41,302 nucleotides of DNA, from NCBI GenBank assembly GCA_014584575.1, contig JACTMP010000033.1:1-41302 (forward strand), given 5' to 3'. This document shows, in pieces, positions 1-7,974 of the stretch. The notes beneath the pieces were generated by a model, which saw only the letters and a list, made by a program, of their open reading frames with translations, did no database searches and was not told the origin of the DNA. The translations under genes were made by a program, and so were the position numbers. Position 1 is the stretch's first letter; each line of letters starts with the position of its first letter. Source of the DNA: Chloroflexota bacterium (GTDB lineage: Bacteria > Chloroflexota > Anaerolineae > Promineifilales > Promineifilaceae).

Positions 1-93
1 TGCTAATAAATTGACATAACGACCCCCACGCTCACCAAAAACCAACGCACCTGACCCGGTGCAGCTACCGCAACCCCCTATTTTTGCAACACG

Positions 94-127
94 CTCTCTA
101 ATCTCCATTCTCCATTCTCCACTCCCC
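94..127. repeat. Short-word repeat (CTCCATT) before gene start
   Basis: Degenerate tandem copies of a 7-8 bp word (TCTCCATTC, TCTCCACTCC) run up to the ATG at 128. They contain no ribosome binding site and look like the other short-word arrays at gene borders in this window. They are one reason for preferring the ATG at 128 over the GTG at 59, which would translate the array. Confidence 0.4.
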
Positions 128-2314
128 ATGCCCCCCCTCAAAGTAAAAGACCCCGAACTTCTGCCAGGAACCAACCCGGATACCGATTGCCAGCCCCCCC
201 CCGAACCTCTGATTACACCTGCTCTGGATGAAGAGGAAGAGGAGCACGTCCATGCTGTTACCTGGGGGGCGTTGGAGAATGGCGCTGACGGTCATTCATT
301 GGATAGCTGGCGACAACGGCCGTCACGCTGGGCCGTCTGGCTGGAAAAAGCGGCGCTGGCTGTCGAGAAGCCGGTAAACCGCATGATTGGCAACCAGCGG
401 CTAAACCCCTTCTACCACACCGGCGCCATCGCCCTTTTCTTGCTGCTGGTGGTAGGTCTGACCGGTTTTTACCTCTTTCTCTTTTTTCAATACGGCTATG
501 AGGCATCTTATGAATCCGCAGCGCGCTATGATAACCAGTTCATTGCCCGCGCCGTGCGCGCCATTCACCGCTACGCCTCCGGCGCCCTGGTCATCACCAC
601 CCTGCTGCACGCCTACCGCACCCTGTTCATGGAACAGTTTCGTGGCCCGCGCTGGCTGGCCTGGGTGACGGGCATTGCCCTCACCGGCATCATCTGGCTG
701 GCGGGCGTCACCGGTTACTGGCTGCTCTGGGACACGCGGGCACAGTTGATCAATGACAGCTTCATCCGCTTCCTGGCTGCCTTCACTCCCTGGGCGGCCG
801 GTTATGTGGCGCTGCTGACGGAAGCCGAGATCACGGGTAAAAGCTGGCCCATTTTGTTGGTGATTCTGGCAGTGCATGTGTTGTTGTTCCTGGTGGCGGC
901 GCTGTTTTTCTGGCTGCACATTCGCCGCCTGAAACGGGCCAAATGGCTGCCGGAAACCCATTGGCTGGCCGGACTGACCTTGCTGTTGATAGCGGTGGGG
1001 ATTGCCTTTCCCCTGACGATGCTGCCGCCCGCCAACCCGTTGACACGGCCGTTAACAGTGAGCCTGGACCCGATATTTTTGTTCTTTTTGCCGGTGGCTG
1101 GGCAGCGCACGGCCGTGTTCCTCTGGTTATCGCTGCTGGTCATCACCGCAGCCGCGCTGGCGTTGCCCTGGCTCTCGCCTGTCCGCTCCCGGCAAGCAGC
1201 AGCCCGTTTGCCCAAGGTTAACATCCTCAAAGAACGGTGTACCGGCTGCACCAAATGCGCCCTGGATTGCCCTTATGGGGCGATTACCATGGTGGAGCGG
1301 CATGATAACAAACCACACAAATACATCGCCATTGAAGACCCCAGTTTGTGCGTCTCCTGCGGCATTTGTGTGGGATCGTGTGATGGCGTAGCTGTGACTC
1401 TGGGTGAGACCCCGCCGGCTCTGTTGTGGGATGAAATCGCCCTGCGCCTGTCGCTGGTTCAAGCCAAAACAACAGCGCCGGTAAAACTGGTTTTTACCTG
1501 TGAGCGCCACGCCGCGCACAATTCATTTGAGAATCAGGGAACAGCCACATCCCCCGCCGTAGAGATTATTGCCCTGCCGTGTGTTGGTGTGCTGCCGCCA
1601 GATGTGCTGCCGCGAGTCCTAGAGGCGGGAGCAGCGGCGGTGCAGGTGATCGGCTGCCCGCCGGAGGATTGCCGCAGCCGGGAAGGAAATTTGTGGACGG
1701 CGCAGCGGCTGATGCGGCATCGGGTGCCGCGCCTGAAACGGCCGTATGCCCAATCCCCGATCACGGCCGTGTGGCAGCCCCCCAACGAATTTGCCCGTGC
1801 CCTGCACACACCACCGGTCATGGCCGCGGACGAAACCGGGCAGATGCAGCCGGATTATATGGCCTCGCGCCGGTATCATTGGCCGCTGACCTGGCGGCAT
1901 TATGTGGCCGCATTTGCTTTATTGCTGCTGGTTTTGCTGGCCCAAATCTGGCTGACGGATGTGTGGGTGGCAACGGCCGTGAACCACTCGCCGCGCATCA
2001 CCATCTTGCTGTCTGACCCCGCAGCGCCACTGGCGCTGCCGTCGGAACAACCCATTGCCTACGTCCTATCTCTGGAAGGTCAACCAATCTGGCGCCAATC
2101 CATTGCTGCCGACAGGTTGGATGTGCCCCTTTTTGCCGAAAATCTGGTTGACCCCGGCACGTATGCGGTGCAGTGGTGGCTGGAGTTGGGAGAGGGGCAC
2201 GGCCGTGTCATTCTCTTTGATGACACAGTGACGCTAACCCCAGGCGACGTGCTGCGCCTGCAATACCAACCCGACCACTCCACCCGCTGTTTTGACGACG
2301 ACTGCGCCCAATAG
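128..2314 (+). CDS. Cytochrome b - 2x[4Fe-4S] ferredoxin - MvhD-like fusion membrane protein
   Basis: This is a large membrane redox protein that probably moves electrons between a cytoplasmic iron-sulfur partner and the quinone pool. From the ATG at 128 (728 residues) it has an acidic N-terminus, then a cytochrome b N-terminal-type domain (about 90-340) with two haem-ligand pairs at the classical 13-residue spacing, H147/H161 and H250/H264. A ferredoxin domain follows with two CxxCxxCxxxC clusters (C371, 374, 377, 381 and C408, 411, 414, 418). Next is an MvhD-like (hydrogenase delta subunit) domain at about 450-550 with the motif CPPEDCRSREGN, one more transmembrane helix (about 595-620), and an exported C-terminal domain. 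A GTG at 59 could extend the protein but neither start has a clear ribosome binding site. No hydrogenase or Hdr gene is adjacent, so the partner is unknown. Domain calls are firm; the role is inferred. Confidence 0.85.
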   Translation: MPPLKVKDPELLPGTNPDTDCQPPPEPLITPALDEEEEEHVHAVTWGALENGADGHSLDSWRQRPSRWAVWLEKAALAVEKPVNRMIGNQRLNPFYHTGAIALFLLLVVGLTGFYLFLFFQYGYEASYESAARYDNQFIARAVRAIHRYASGALVITTLLHAYRTLFMEQFRGPRWLAWVTGIALTGIIWLAGVTGYWLLWDTRAQLINDSFIRFLAAFTPWAAGYVALLTEAEITGKSWPILLVILAVHVLLFLVAALFFWLHIRRLKRAKWLPETHWLAGLTLLLIAVGIAFPLTMLPPANPLTRPLTVSLDPIFLFFLPVAGQRTAVFLWLSLLVITAAALALPWLSPVRSRQAAARLPKVNILKERCTGCTKCALDCPYGAITMVERHDNKPHKYIAIEDPSLCVSCGICVGSCDGVAVTLGETPPALLWDEIALRLSLVQAKTTAPVKLVFTCERHAAHNSFENQGTATSPAVEIIALPCVGVLPPDVLPRVLEAGAAAVQVIGCPPEDCRSREGNLWTAQRLMRHRVPRLKRPYAQSPITAVWQPPNEFARALHTPPVMAADETGQMQPDYMASRRYHWPLTWRHYVAAFALLLLVLLAQIWLTDVWVATAVNHSPRITILLSDPAAPLALPSEQPIAYVLSLEGQPIWRQSIAADRLDVPLFAENLVDPGTYAVQWWLELGEGHGRVILFDDTVTLTPGDVLRLQYQPDHSTRCFDDDCAQ

Positions 2315-2325
2315 GGAAACGCCGC

Positions 2326-3744
2326 TCACACGAAATCGGAAGCAAACTGCTCCGCAAAGGGTTCAGCACATCAGTACCACTCTTCGCTGAGGGTGGGTAC
2401 AAAAACAGAGTCGTGCGGATAGGTGCGGGGGGGGATGTCGGCAGTGGGCAGCAGCCCGGCAGCCACCCGCCAGATGCGCTCAAAGGTCAGGCGGCGCGGT
2501 TCACCGGCATTTTGGCTGGCTTTGACTTCCGCAAACACCGTTTCGTAGAGTGCATCCACCTGCGGGTCAGGATGCACCCAGGGGTAAACAAGCGCGGCAT
2601 CATCAAACGGCCGTACCAATTCCCGCACCTCCCCCAGTTCCAACAACTTCGACCCCGCCGGAATGAGCAGCCGGATCGCTAACTGAATCGGCGAGACCAG
2701 GTCTACCAATCCCAGCTTTTCAATATCTGCCAGAAAAGCCATATAACTTTGGGCCGTTGTCCAGGGGGTGAAGCTCACAAAGGTTGGCGCCAGCAAAAGG
2801 CCCGTCGCCTGGCAGAGAGCCAATGCTTGCAAAAAGTCGGCGCGGGTGTGTTGTTTGTCAAAAATCTGCAAAACATCGTCATCCAACGACTCGACCGCGC
2901 TGGTAATAAACAGGCAGCCCGTTTGCCGCAACAACGGCAGTAAATCAGCATAGTGCAGCAAATGTTCTATCTTGATGACCACGTCATAGGTCAGATGAGG
3001 AAATTCCTGGTGCAATGCGGTCACGATGCGGCGGGCATGGCCGGGGCCATTAAAAAAGTCCGGATCGCCAAAAGTGATGTGCTGCGCCCCCGCCGTTACC
3101 TGCTGGCGAATATCGGCCAACACGACCTCCGGCTGCACGATGCGGAAACGGCCGTTATACACCGGCACAATGGGGCAATGGCGGCATAAATGTTTGCAGC
3201 CGCGTGAAGCCTCGGTATACCCGACTACTTTGGGCACACCCCCCACCATCTGCAAATGAGCATACTGCTCCAGAGCCGGCAGTCCGGCGCGCCAGGGCAG
3301 CCGGAATGCCTGCCGCGCCAGCGAGATGGGCGGCAGGGTAATGGGTTGGCTTTCAGCCAAAGCGGTATACAAATCCACCAATCCCTGCTCAAATTCGCCG
3401 CCCAAAATAGTCTGCACACCCAACTGGCGCAAGTAGGTTTCATTCATGGGGGCATACAGGCCATAGGCGCAAAGGTGGGCGGTGGGGTTCAGCCGCCGCA
3501 GGCGCGGCAGCAACGCCGCCGCCAGCCGTGTCGCCGTGTGCATGGGCACATACAGAGCAATCAGGTGAGCTACTTTGATCGCGGGGATGGCCTCGGCCAA
3601 CGGGTAACCTGAAGCGACTGTGTCCCGCACCGCCAGGTCTACGCATGTCACCGCTGCCCCTGCCTCTTGCAGCCAGGCAGCGGGCGAAGCCAGCCCAAAC
3701 GGCTGATGCCCCAGTTCATAGGTAGAAATCAGGACAACGTGCAT
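2326..3744 (-). CDS. B12-binding-like radical SAM protein, CUAEP/CCAEP-tail type, probable selenoprotein (in-frame TGA at 2371-2373)
   Basis: The conventional frame ends with Trp-Tyr then TGA at 2371-2373. Reading the TGA as selenocysteine continues with Cys-Ala-Glu-Pro-Phe and stops 14 codons later at TGA 2326-2328. The N-terminal ~150 residues look like a cobalamin-binding Rossmann domain (start MHVVLISTYELG); the radical SAM cluster motif CKHLCRHC has C183, C187 and C190. As I recall, NCBI names a family CUAEP/CCAEP-tail radical SAM (seleno)protein with this beginning and this tail. Here the order would be Sec-Cys-A-E-P, with Sec at the first position. A stem-loop 17-34 nt after the TGA fits a bacterial SECIS (separate entry). 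The ATG at 3744 is chosen because the family starts with this motif; a TTG at 3762 lies upstream. Substrate and reaction are unknown. The alternative is a gene truncated by a TGA mutation, but the intact tail argues against that. Confidence 0.8.
2337..2354 (-). promoter_or_regulatory. Candidate bacterial SECIS stem-loop
   Basis: On the minus strand, nucleotides 17-34 after the in-frame TGA read CGGAGCAGUUUGCUUCCG. They fold as CGGA/UCCG (4 bp), one bulged U, GC/GC (2 bp) and a five-base loop AGUUU. Bacterial SECIS elements place a small stem-loop with a G in the first two loop bases roughly 16-37 nt after the UGA. The apical part (GC-AG...-GC) resembles the E. coli fdhF mini-helix, although here the bulge is on the 3' side. 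This was folded by hand only. Confidence 0.55.
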
Positions 3745-3762
3745 GGGGGGAGTATACAGCAA

Positions 3763-3830
3763 GAGATTGATTAGAGATTAGGAGATTGGGGAATTACTTC
3801 ATCTCCAATCTCCAATCTCTAATCTCTATC
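3763..3830. repeat. Short-word array (GAGATTAG/GAGATTGG) forming a hairpin
   Basis: The segment between the radical SAM start and the CDF stop is built from repeats of AGAGATTAG and GAGATTGG on one arm and their complements on the other, so it can fold into a long hairpin. The array enters the CDF gene: the last residues (Glu-Asp-Arg-Asp) and the TAG stop come from the repeat word itself. Confidence 0.7.
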
Positions 3831-4745
3831 TTCCCGGCTAAACTGCCGATTGAGAGGAATATCCTCCCAGGATATCGGGTCTTCCAACGGCTCCAGGTGG
3901 GTGACAATGGTTATGGGCGATAAACGGCCGTGCAGCGCCCCTTCAATCTCTTCCAACAAGGTGTGGCCTCGCTGCACACTCCAATTCCCCGGCACCTGAA
4001 TGTGGACAGAGGCAAAACGGTGCACCCCGCTGCGGCGTGTGCGCAGGGCATGATATTGGATGCCTCGCTCCCGGAAGCCGTCCAGCACGGCCGTTACCTG
4101 CGCCACTTCCTCCTCCGGCAAAGCTGCATCCATCAGGCCATTGACCGCCTCTCGCAGCAAACCAAACCCGGTGTAGGTGATTTGCGCCGCTACGGCCAGG
4201 GCAATGAGGGCATCCAGCCGCAGCCAGCCGGTGAGAGATACAACCACCAACCCCAACAATACCCCGCCCGTCGTCCACACGTCGGTCAGCAGATGACGGC
4301 CGTCCGCCGTCAACGTCAACGAGCGATAGTGGCGGCCCGCCCGCAGCAAGATGAATGCCGTCAGCCCGTTGGCCGCCGCCGCCACCACGGAAACGACCAA
4401 CCCTATCCCTAACTGCTCTAACGGCTGCGGCTCAATCAGGCGAGGTACGGCCGTGACCGCGATAATCAACGCGGCCGCGATAATCAACCCCCCTTCTACA
4501 CCCCCGGCAAAATACTCCGCCTTGCTGTGACCATAAGCGTGTTCCTCATCTGGTGGGCGAGCGGCAATGGTCAAAATCAGCAGAGCAAAGACGGCCGTAG
4601 CCAGATTCACCCCCGATTCCAACGCATCGCTTAACAAACCCACCGACCCCGTCAGCCCATAAGCTATCGCTTTCAGAGTAATGGTAAACACGGCCGTCAC
4701 TATCGAGAGCCAGGCATAACGGGTTAGCTGCTGTCGTTCTGCCAT
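3819..4745 (-). CDS. Cation diffusion facilitator family efflux transporter
   Basis: A proton-driven divalent metal exporter of the CDF family (FieF/YiiP-like), in the cytoplasmic membrane. Six hydrophobic segments cover about residues 10-220, followed by a cytoplasmic metal-binding ferredoxin-like domain of about 85 residues. The metal-site motifs are SDALESGVN in TM2 and HLLTD (H151, D155) in TM5; the loop motif EHAYGHSKAEYFAG is typical of the family. The ATG at 4745 is chosen over an upstream start at 4817 because it has AGGTG eight bases before it and avoids reading into the sugar dehydrogenase gene, whose stop is at 4756. The two genes form an operon with a 10-bp gap. Metal specificity (Zn, Fe, Mn, Co) cannot be read from the sequence. 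Confidence 0.9.
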   Translation of the reverse strand: MAERQQLTRYAWLSIVTAVFTITLKAIAYGLTGSVGLLSDALESGVNLATAVFALLILTIAARPPDEEHAYGHSKAEYFAGGVEGGLIIAAALIIAVTAVPRLIEPQPLEQLGIGLVVSVVAAAANGLTAFILLRAGRHYRSLTLTADGRHLLTDVWTTGGVLLGLVVVSLTGWLRLDALIALAVAAQITYTGFGLLREAVNGLMDAALPEEEVAQVTAVLDGFRERGIQYHALRTRRSGVHRFASVHIQVPGNWSVQRGHTLLEEIEGALHGRLSPITIVTHLEPLEDPISWEDIPLNRQFSREDRD

Positions 4746-4755
4746 TGTCACCTGA

Positions 4756-5997
4756 TCAGTATATTTTGCCCGCAGGTTGAATTTGCCAGATAGCGCCTTC
4801 AGCATAATCCAGCACATAAAGCTCGCCGGCAGCGTCGGTGCTGATGGCGGAAACCAGAGTAGTTGATTCGGCTACGGCCGTGCGCACCCACTCCCCTGTT
4901 GTTTCATCAAAACGCAGCGTCCAGATTTTGCCGCTGCAAAAATCAGAGAAAAAGTAGTTACCCGCCAACGCCGGAAACTGCTGGCCCCGGTACACCTGCC
5001 CACCAATCACCGCGCAACCATCTTCCCCATGTTCATACTCAAAAATCGGGAAGCGGAAATTCCGGTCATCGCAACTCTCGGCGTCATAACACGCGCTGCC
5101 CTCGAAATAAGGCCAACCAAAATTGACCCCCGCCGGACTATGCGCCGGGTGAAAATTAACCTCTTCCAACCCGTCCTGGGCCACATCGCTGATGTATAAA
5201 TCACCGGTCAGGGCATCAAAGCTAAACGCCCAGGGATTACGCAGCCCAATCAGCCATACTTCCCCGCTGGCGTCTGGGTCGTTCACAAAGGGATTGTCGG
5301 CGGGGATGCTGTAAGGCGGATCACCGTCAACGTCTATGCGCAGGATGCTGCCTAATAATGTGCCGGGGTCTTGGGCGTTGTCATAGGGGTCGCCTACTGC
5401 GCCGCCATCACCCAACCCGATGTACAAATAACCATCGGGGCCAAAGGCAAGCTGTCCGCCATTGTGGTTGCCATACGGCTGGTCAATTAAAAATAGCCGC
5501 TGCCCGCTGTTAACGTCCGCCTGATTGGGATCATCCGCCGACACGGTGTACCGGGTGATTTCTGTGTCTCCATCTCGATTGGTGTAGACGACGTAGAAAT
5601 ACCCATTTTGGGCGTATTGGGGATGGAAGGTCAGGCCCAACAGTCCCCGCTCTGAGCCATCGGTCGCCAACAAACCAGAAATATCTAGAAAGGGATCAGA
5701 GAGTAGCTCGCTATTTTTGACGATGCGCACACGGCCGTCTTGCTCGGCCACAAACAAACGCTCATCACCGGCATGAGTCAGGTAAACGGGCTTGCGCAAG
5801 CCTCCGCTTAGTACGGGGTGCAGCGCGACGGCCGTGACCGGTTGCGCCGCCGGGCCAATGAGGGGTACGGCCGTAGGGGGGATAATCCGAAGTATGTCCA
5901 GCGACGCCGGTCGCTCTGCGCTTTCAAGCGGGCGGCAAGCCATCACCATACCCATAAGAAGGAAAGCACACCAAAACAATCTGGTTCGTCTATTCAT
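4756..5997 (-). CDS. PQQ-dependent sugar dehydrogenase family lipoprotein (GSDH)
   Basis: A glucose/sorbosone dehydrogenase-type six-bladed beta-propeller (413 residues) anchored outside the membrane. The signal peptide ends in a lipobox at Cys21 (MGMVMAC). Family motifs in order are KPVYLTHAGDERLFVAEQDG, SERGLLGLTFHP, GNHNGGQLAFGPDGYLYIGL, LRNPWAFSFD, VNFGWPYFEG and FPALAGNYFFSDFCSG. The family oxidises sugars with PQQ, but many bacterial members have unproven substrates and may not hold PQQ; no PQQ synthesis genes are in the window. The gene is followed at 10 bp by the CDF transporter and is preceded by a minus-strand terminator at 6022-6053, so its promoter probably lies in 5998-6021, where none is obvious. 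Confidence 0.88.
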   Translation of the reverse strand: MNRRTRLFWCAFLLMGMVMACRPLESAERPASLDILRIIPPTAVPLIGPAAQPVTAVALHPVLSGGLRKPVYLTHAGDERLFVAEQDGRVRIVKNSELLSDPFLDISGLLATDGSERGLLGLTFHPQYAQNGYFYVVYTNRDGDTEITRYTVSADDPNQADVNSGQRLFLIDQPYGNHNGGQLAFGPDGYLYIGLGDGGAVGDPYDNAQDPGTLLGSILRIDVDGDPPYSIPADNPFVNDPDASGEVWLIGLRNPWAFSFDALTGDLYISDVAQDGLEEVNFHPAHSPAGVNFGWPYFEGSACYDAESCDDRNFRFPIFEYEHGEDGCAVIGGQVYRGQQFPALAGNYFFSDFCSGKIWTLRFDETTGEWVRTAVAESTTLVSAISTDAAGELYVLDYAEGAIWQIQPAGKIY

Positions 5998-6021
5998 AAC
6001 ACCAAAGTATATCCACTGCCC

Positions 6022-6053
6022 AAAAAAACGCCTCTGGGGATACCAGAGGCGTT
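6022..6053 (-). terminator. Rho-independent terminator, minus strand
   Basis: On the minus strand an 11-bp perfect stem (AACGCCTCTGG / CCAGAGGCGTT, 5-nt loop) is followed by a run of seven T. No annotated minus-strand gene ends just upstream: the YIP1-like gene stops at 6469, about 415 nt earlier. It therefore ends either a long 3' UTR or an unrecognised transcript in 6056-6468. Confidence 0.8.
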
Positions 6054-6468
6054 GTACACCAGTGATTCAGTTGTCGGGTGGGTTACTTGCCTGGAAGCGC
6101 CGGCTGAAAAATGAGCGTTGCCAACTCCCCAGAAAATCACACGATTTACTCAAGCAGTTTTGTGACCATGCCACCAACACCGTTTGGGTTCACGCTTTTG
6201 TGCCCTGGCTGGATGTGCCGTATTACGCATGTAACCGTCACACTGCCTGATTCAGCCCACACTCCTGGTCAGGCCCACCTTGTCCTGTAACACTCCTTTT
6301 GGTCGCTTTCACCATACGAATTGTGAAAGACGCCACCATGACCCCTACGGGTTTCTGTTGGCTTGCCCGAATAGAAGATGTCTTTCAAGACAATGACAGC
6401 ATAGATGAAGGGGTTGTAACCGTCAATTGTCACCTGTCATACAAAGAGATGACATTTATTCACGACCA
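6054..6468. other. Gene-free stretch upstream of a terminator
   Basis: About 415 bp between the YIP1-like gene and the minus-strand terminator. It holds no frame with family resemblance, no ACGGCCGT site and no MITE. I could not match it to RNase P RNA, tmRNA, 6S, SRP RNA or a cobalamin riboswitch by eye. One short minus-strand frame (6269-6433) is listed separately. The region is either a long 3' UTR or a small RNA gene. Confidence 0.5.
6269..6433 (-). CDS. Possible 54-residue ORF or gene remnant
   Basis: From a GTG at 6433 the minus strand is open to TGA at 6269. The peptide begins VTIDGYNPFIYAVIVLKDIF and looks more protein-like in composition than the other frames here. There is no good ribosome binding site, and I do not recognise a family. 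It lies in the stretch between the YIP1-like gene and an orphan terminator. It could be a small gene, a decayed fragment or chance. Confidence 0.2.
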   Translation of the reverse strand: MTIDGYNPFIYAVIVLKDIFYSGKPTETRRGHGGVFHNSYGESDQKECYRTRWA

Positions 6469-7140
6469 TCAGGCAGCGCCCAATGCCGCCGCCAACATAG
6501 ACAGCCACAGCGTCACTACGCAGCAGCCAGCGACCAGAAAACCGAGCGTAGGCGCCAGCACGGCCGTAGCCGCCCGTTCCGCCGCCAGTCCATGCACCAC
6601 CCGCAGCGCCCAAAAACTCAGATACAAAATGTAGACCATCAATCCCATGACCAGCAATGGCCCCAACAGTGGAAACAGGTACAGGAACACGCTGACCATC
6701 AAAAGCGGCGTGGTAAATGCAGCAAACAGGAAGGTCTGTTTGTCATAGCTGCCCTGCCCGCCCAACAGCCTGGCTGCCAACCACAACATACCGGACCAGG
6801 CCAACGCCAGGCCCGGAATGCCCACCAACAGTCCACACAACATTAGAAACATGCTCGCCTGAGTGGTCTCCTCCATCTGGGTAATTAGTTCGGTACTCTG
6901 CTCGGCTGAAAAACCCATCTGCGCCAGCAAATCTGGCATCATGGCCATAGACTGCCCCATGGGATCCAGCAGCATGAAGACCAATATCCACACCAACACC
7001 GCCACCAGCCCGGCTGCGACCAGCCAGATCACGGCCGTAGCCAGCCGTGCATAAGGCTTTTGCAGTTCCTCCGCAAAAACCGTCTCGTAGGGGCCGCGCA
7101 GCACCCGCAGCCAGACGTTCATAGAAGATTTCAAATCCAT
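6469..7140 (-). CDS. YIP1-family integral membrane protein
   Basis: A 223-residue polytopic membrane protein with about five hydrophobic helices (roughly 35-60, 95-125, 135-155, 160-180 and 190-220). It starts at the ATG at 7140. The N-terminal amphipathic segment followed by the RGPYETVFAEELQKPYARL stretch, and the GSYDKQTFLFAAFTTPLLM segment between helices, resemble bacterial Yip1-domain proteins. These have no assigned bacterial function; the eukaryotic relatives act in membrane traffic. It is in the same orientation as the genes downstream but is separated from them by 470 bp and a terminator, so it is probably a separate transcript. Confidence 0.6.
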   Translation of the reverse strand: MDLKSSMNVWLRVLRGPYETVFAEELQKPYARLATAVIWLVAAGLVAVLVWILVFMLLDPMGQSMAMMPDLLAQMGFSAEQSTELITQMEETTQASMFLMLCGLLVGIPGLALAWSGMLWLAARLLGGQGSYDKQTFLFAAFTTPLLMVSVFLYLFPLLGPLLVMGLMVYILYLSFWALRVVHGLAAERAATAVLAPTLGFLVAGCCVVTLWLSMLAAALGAA

Positions 7141-7172
7141 TTTTTCTTCCCCAAAAGGTACTCGACGCTTAC

Positions 7173-7322
7173 TACACCGTTAACAACTTTCTATTGTCAT
7201 TCCGAGGAGTCTTCGACGAGGAATCCCTGCCGCTTGTACAGGAGAGAGATTCCTCGCTCCGAAGACTCCGCTCGGAATGGCAGGTGCAGTCTTAAAGTTA
7301 AGAGACCTGTTTAACGGTCTGC
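7173..7322 (+). mobile_element. MITE-like element, copy 1 (150 bp)
   Basis: A non-coding palindromic element bounded by TACACCGTTAA on the left and TTAACGGTCTG on the right. The inner arms are TTCCGAGGAGTCTTCGACGA and its near-complement ending CGCTCGGAATG. The same element recurs at 31344-31504 (inverted), 37794-37954 and 37960-38120, each 161 bp, and as a diverged version at 15139-15316. The TA at the ends could be a target duplication, as for IS630/Tc1-type elements. This copy is 11 bp shorter and has a decayed right end. Confidence 0.75.
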
Positions 7323-7458
7323 TTATCAGCGGACGTCACTCCCCATTTTTAATGTTTCTCTGATCCGTTGCTAACTTATTTCTGACAGAACCAGACCAGA
7401 CTATCAGCATCAATTGTGACCTGAGTTTAACTTGTTTAGACAAAAGGAGGTAACAAAA

Positions 7459-7932
7459 ATGTCAGAATTAGTTCGTTGGGAACCATTCCGTGATATGTTG
7501 AATATGCGCAGAGAAATGGACCGCCTTTTCGACAATTTCTTTGCGCCCTTTACCACCTCTGAGTGGGAGGCAACGCCCAATTGGGGGCTGGCTGTAGACG
7601 TAAGCGAAAATGAAGACGCCTACATCGTCAAAGCCTCGGTACCTGGCGTCAGCCCTGAAGATATTGAAGTCACGCTGACCGACAATGTATTGTCGATCAG
7701 CGGCACCAGCCAGGGGGAAGTGGAGACCGAGGGCGAGAAATATCATGTACGCGAACGGCGCTTCGGCCACTTTTCCCGCACTCTGACGCTGCCCACCCCG
7801 CCCAAAGCAGATGCGATTGAGGCCATTCACACCAATGGCGTCCTCACCCTGACGCTGCCCAAAGCGGAGGAAACCAAACCAAAACGCATCACCATCAAGC
7901 CTATGGGCGAACGCAAAGTAATTGAAGGGTAA
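7459..7932 (+). CDS. Small heat shock protein, Hsp20/alpha-crystallin family
   Basis: An ATP-independent holdase chaperone of 157 residues that binds unfolding proteins in large oligomers. The N-terminus SELVRWEPFRDMLNMRREMD is typical of bacterial Hsp20. The alpha-crystallin domain spans about 45-140, with the closing motif GVLTLTLPK and a C-terminal K-x-I-x-I-like tail (RITIKP). The ATG at 7459 follows a strong AAAGGAGGT seven bases before it, which rejects the TTG at 7432. It stands alone between the MITE and a shared terminator. The 136 bp before it hold no promoter I can call with confidence and no clear CIRCE palindrome. Confidence 0.95.
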   Translation: MSELVRWEPFRDMLNMRREMDRLFDNFFAPFTTSEWEATPNWGLAVDVSENEDAYIVKASVPGVSPEDIEVTLTDNVLSISGTSQGEVETEGEKYHVRERRFGHFSRTLTLPTPPKADAIEAIHTNGVLTLTLPKAEETKPKRITIKPMGERKVIEG

Positions 7933-7974
7933 AAGTAAAAGCGCCGGACAAACTGTCCGGCGCTTTTACTTTTT
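7931..7974. terminator. Bidirectional terminator between hsp20 and the SBP_3 fusion gene
   Basis: A very strong symmetrical hairpin: AAAAGTAAAAGCGCCGGACA, three-base loop, and the full complement ending in a T run. The A run and T run at opposite ends let it work in both directions. It overlaps the TAA of hsp20 (7930-7932) and the TAA of the convergent gene (7973-7975), so both genes end within one 45-bp element. Confidence 0.92.

Noticed and set aside
2371..2373. TGA as the normal stop of the radical SAM gene
   Set aside because: The codons beyond it preserve the C-A-E-P tail of the family and a SECIS-like stem-loop follows, so an ordinary stop is less likely, although not excluded.
6054..6468. 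Known structured RNA (RNase P, tmRNA, 6S, SRP RNA, cobalamin riboswitch) before the terminator at 6022
   Set aside because: None of the conserved core sequences of these RNAs was seen on the minus strand.
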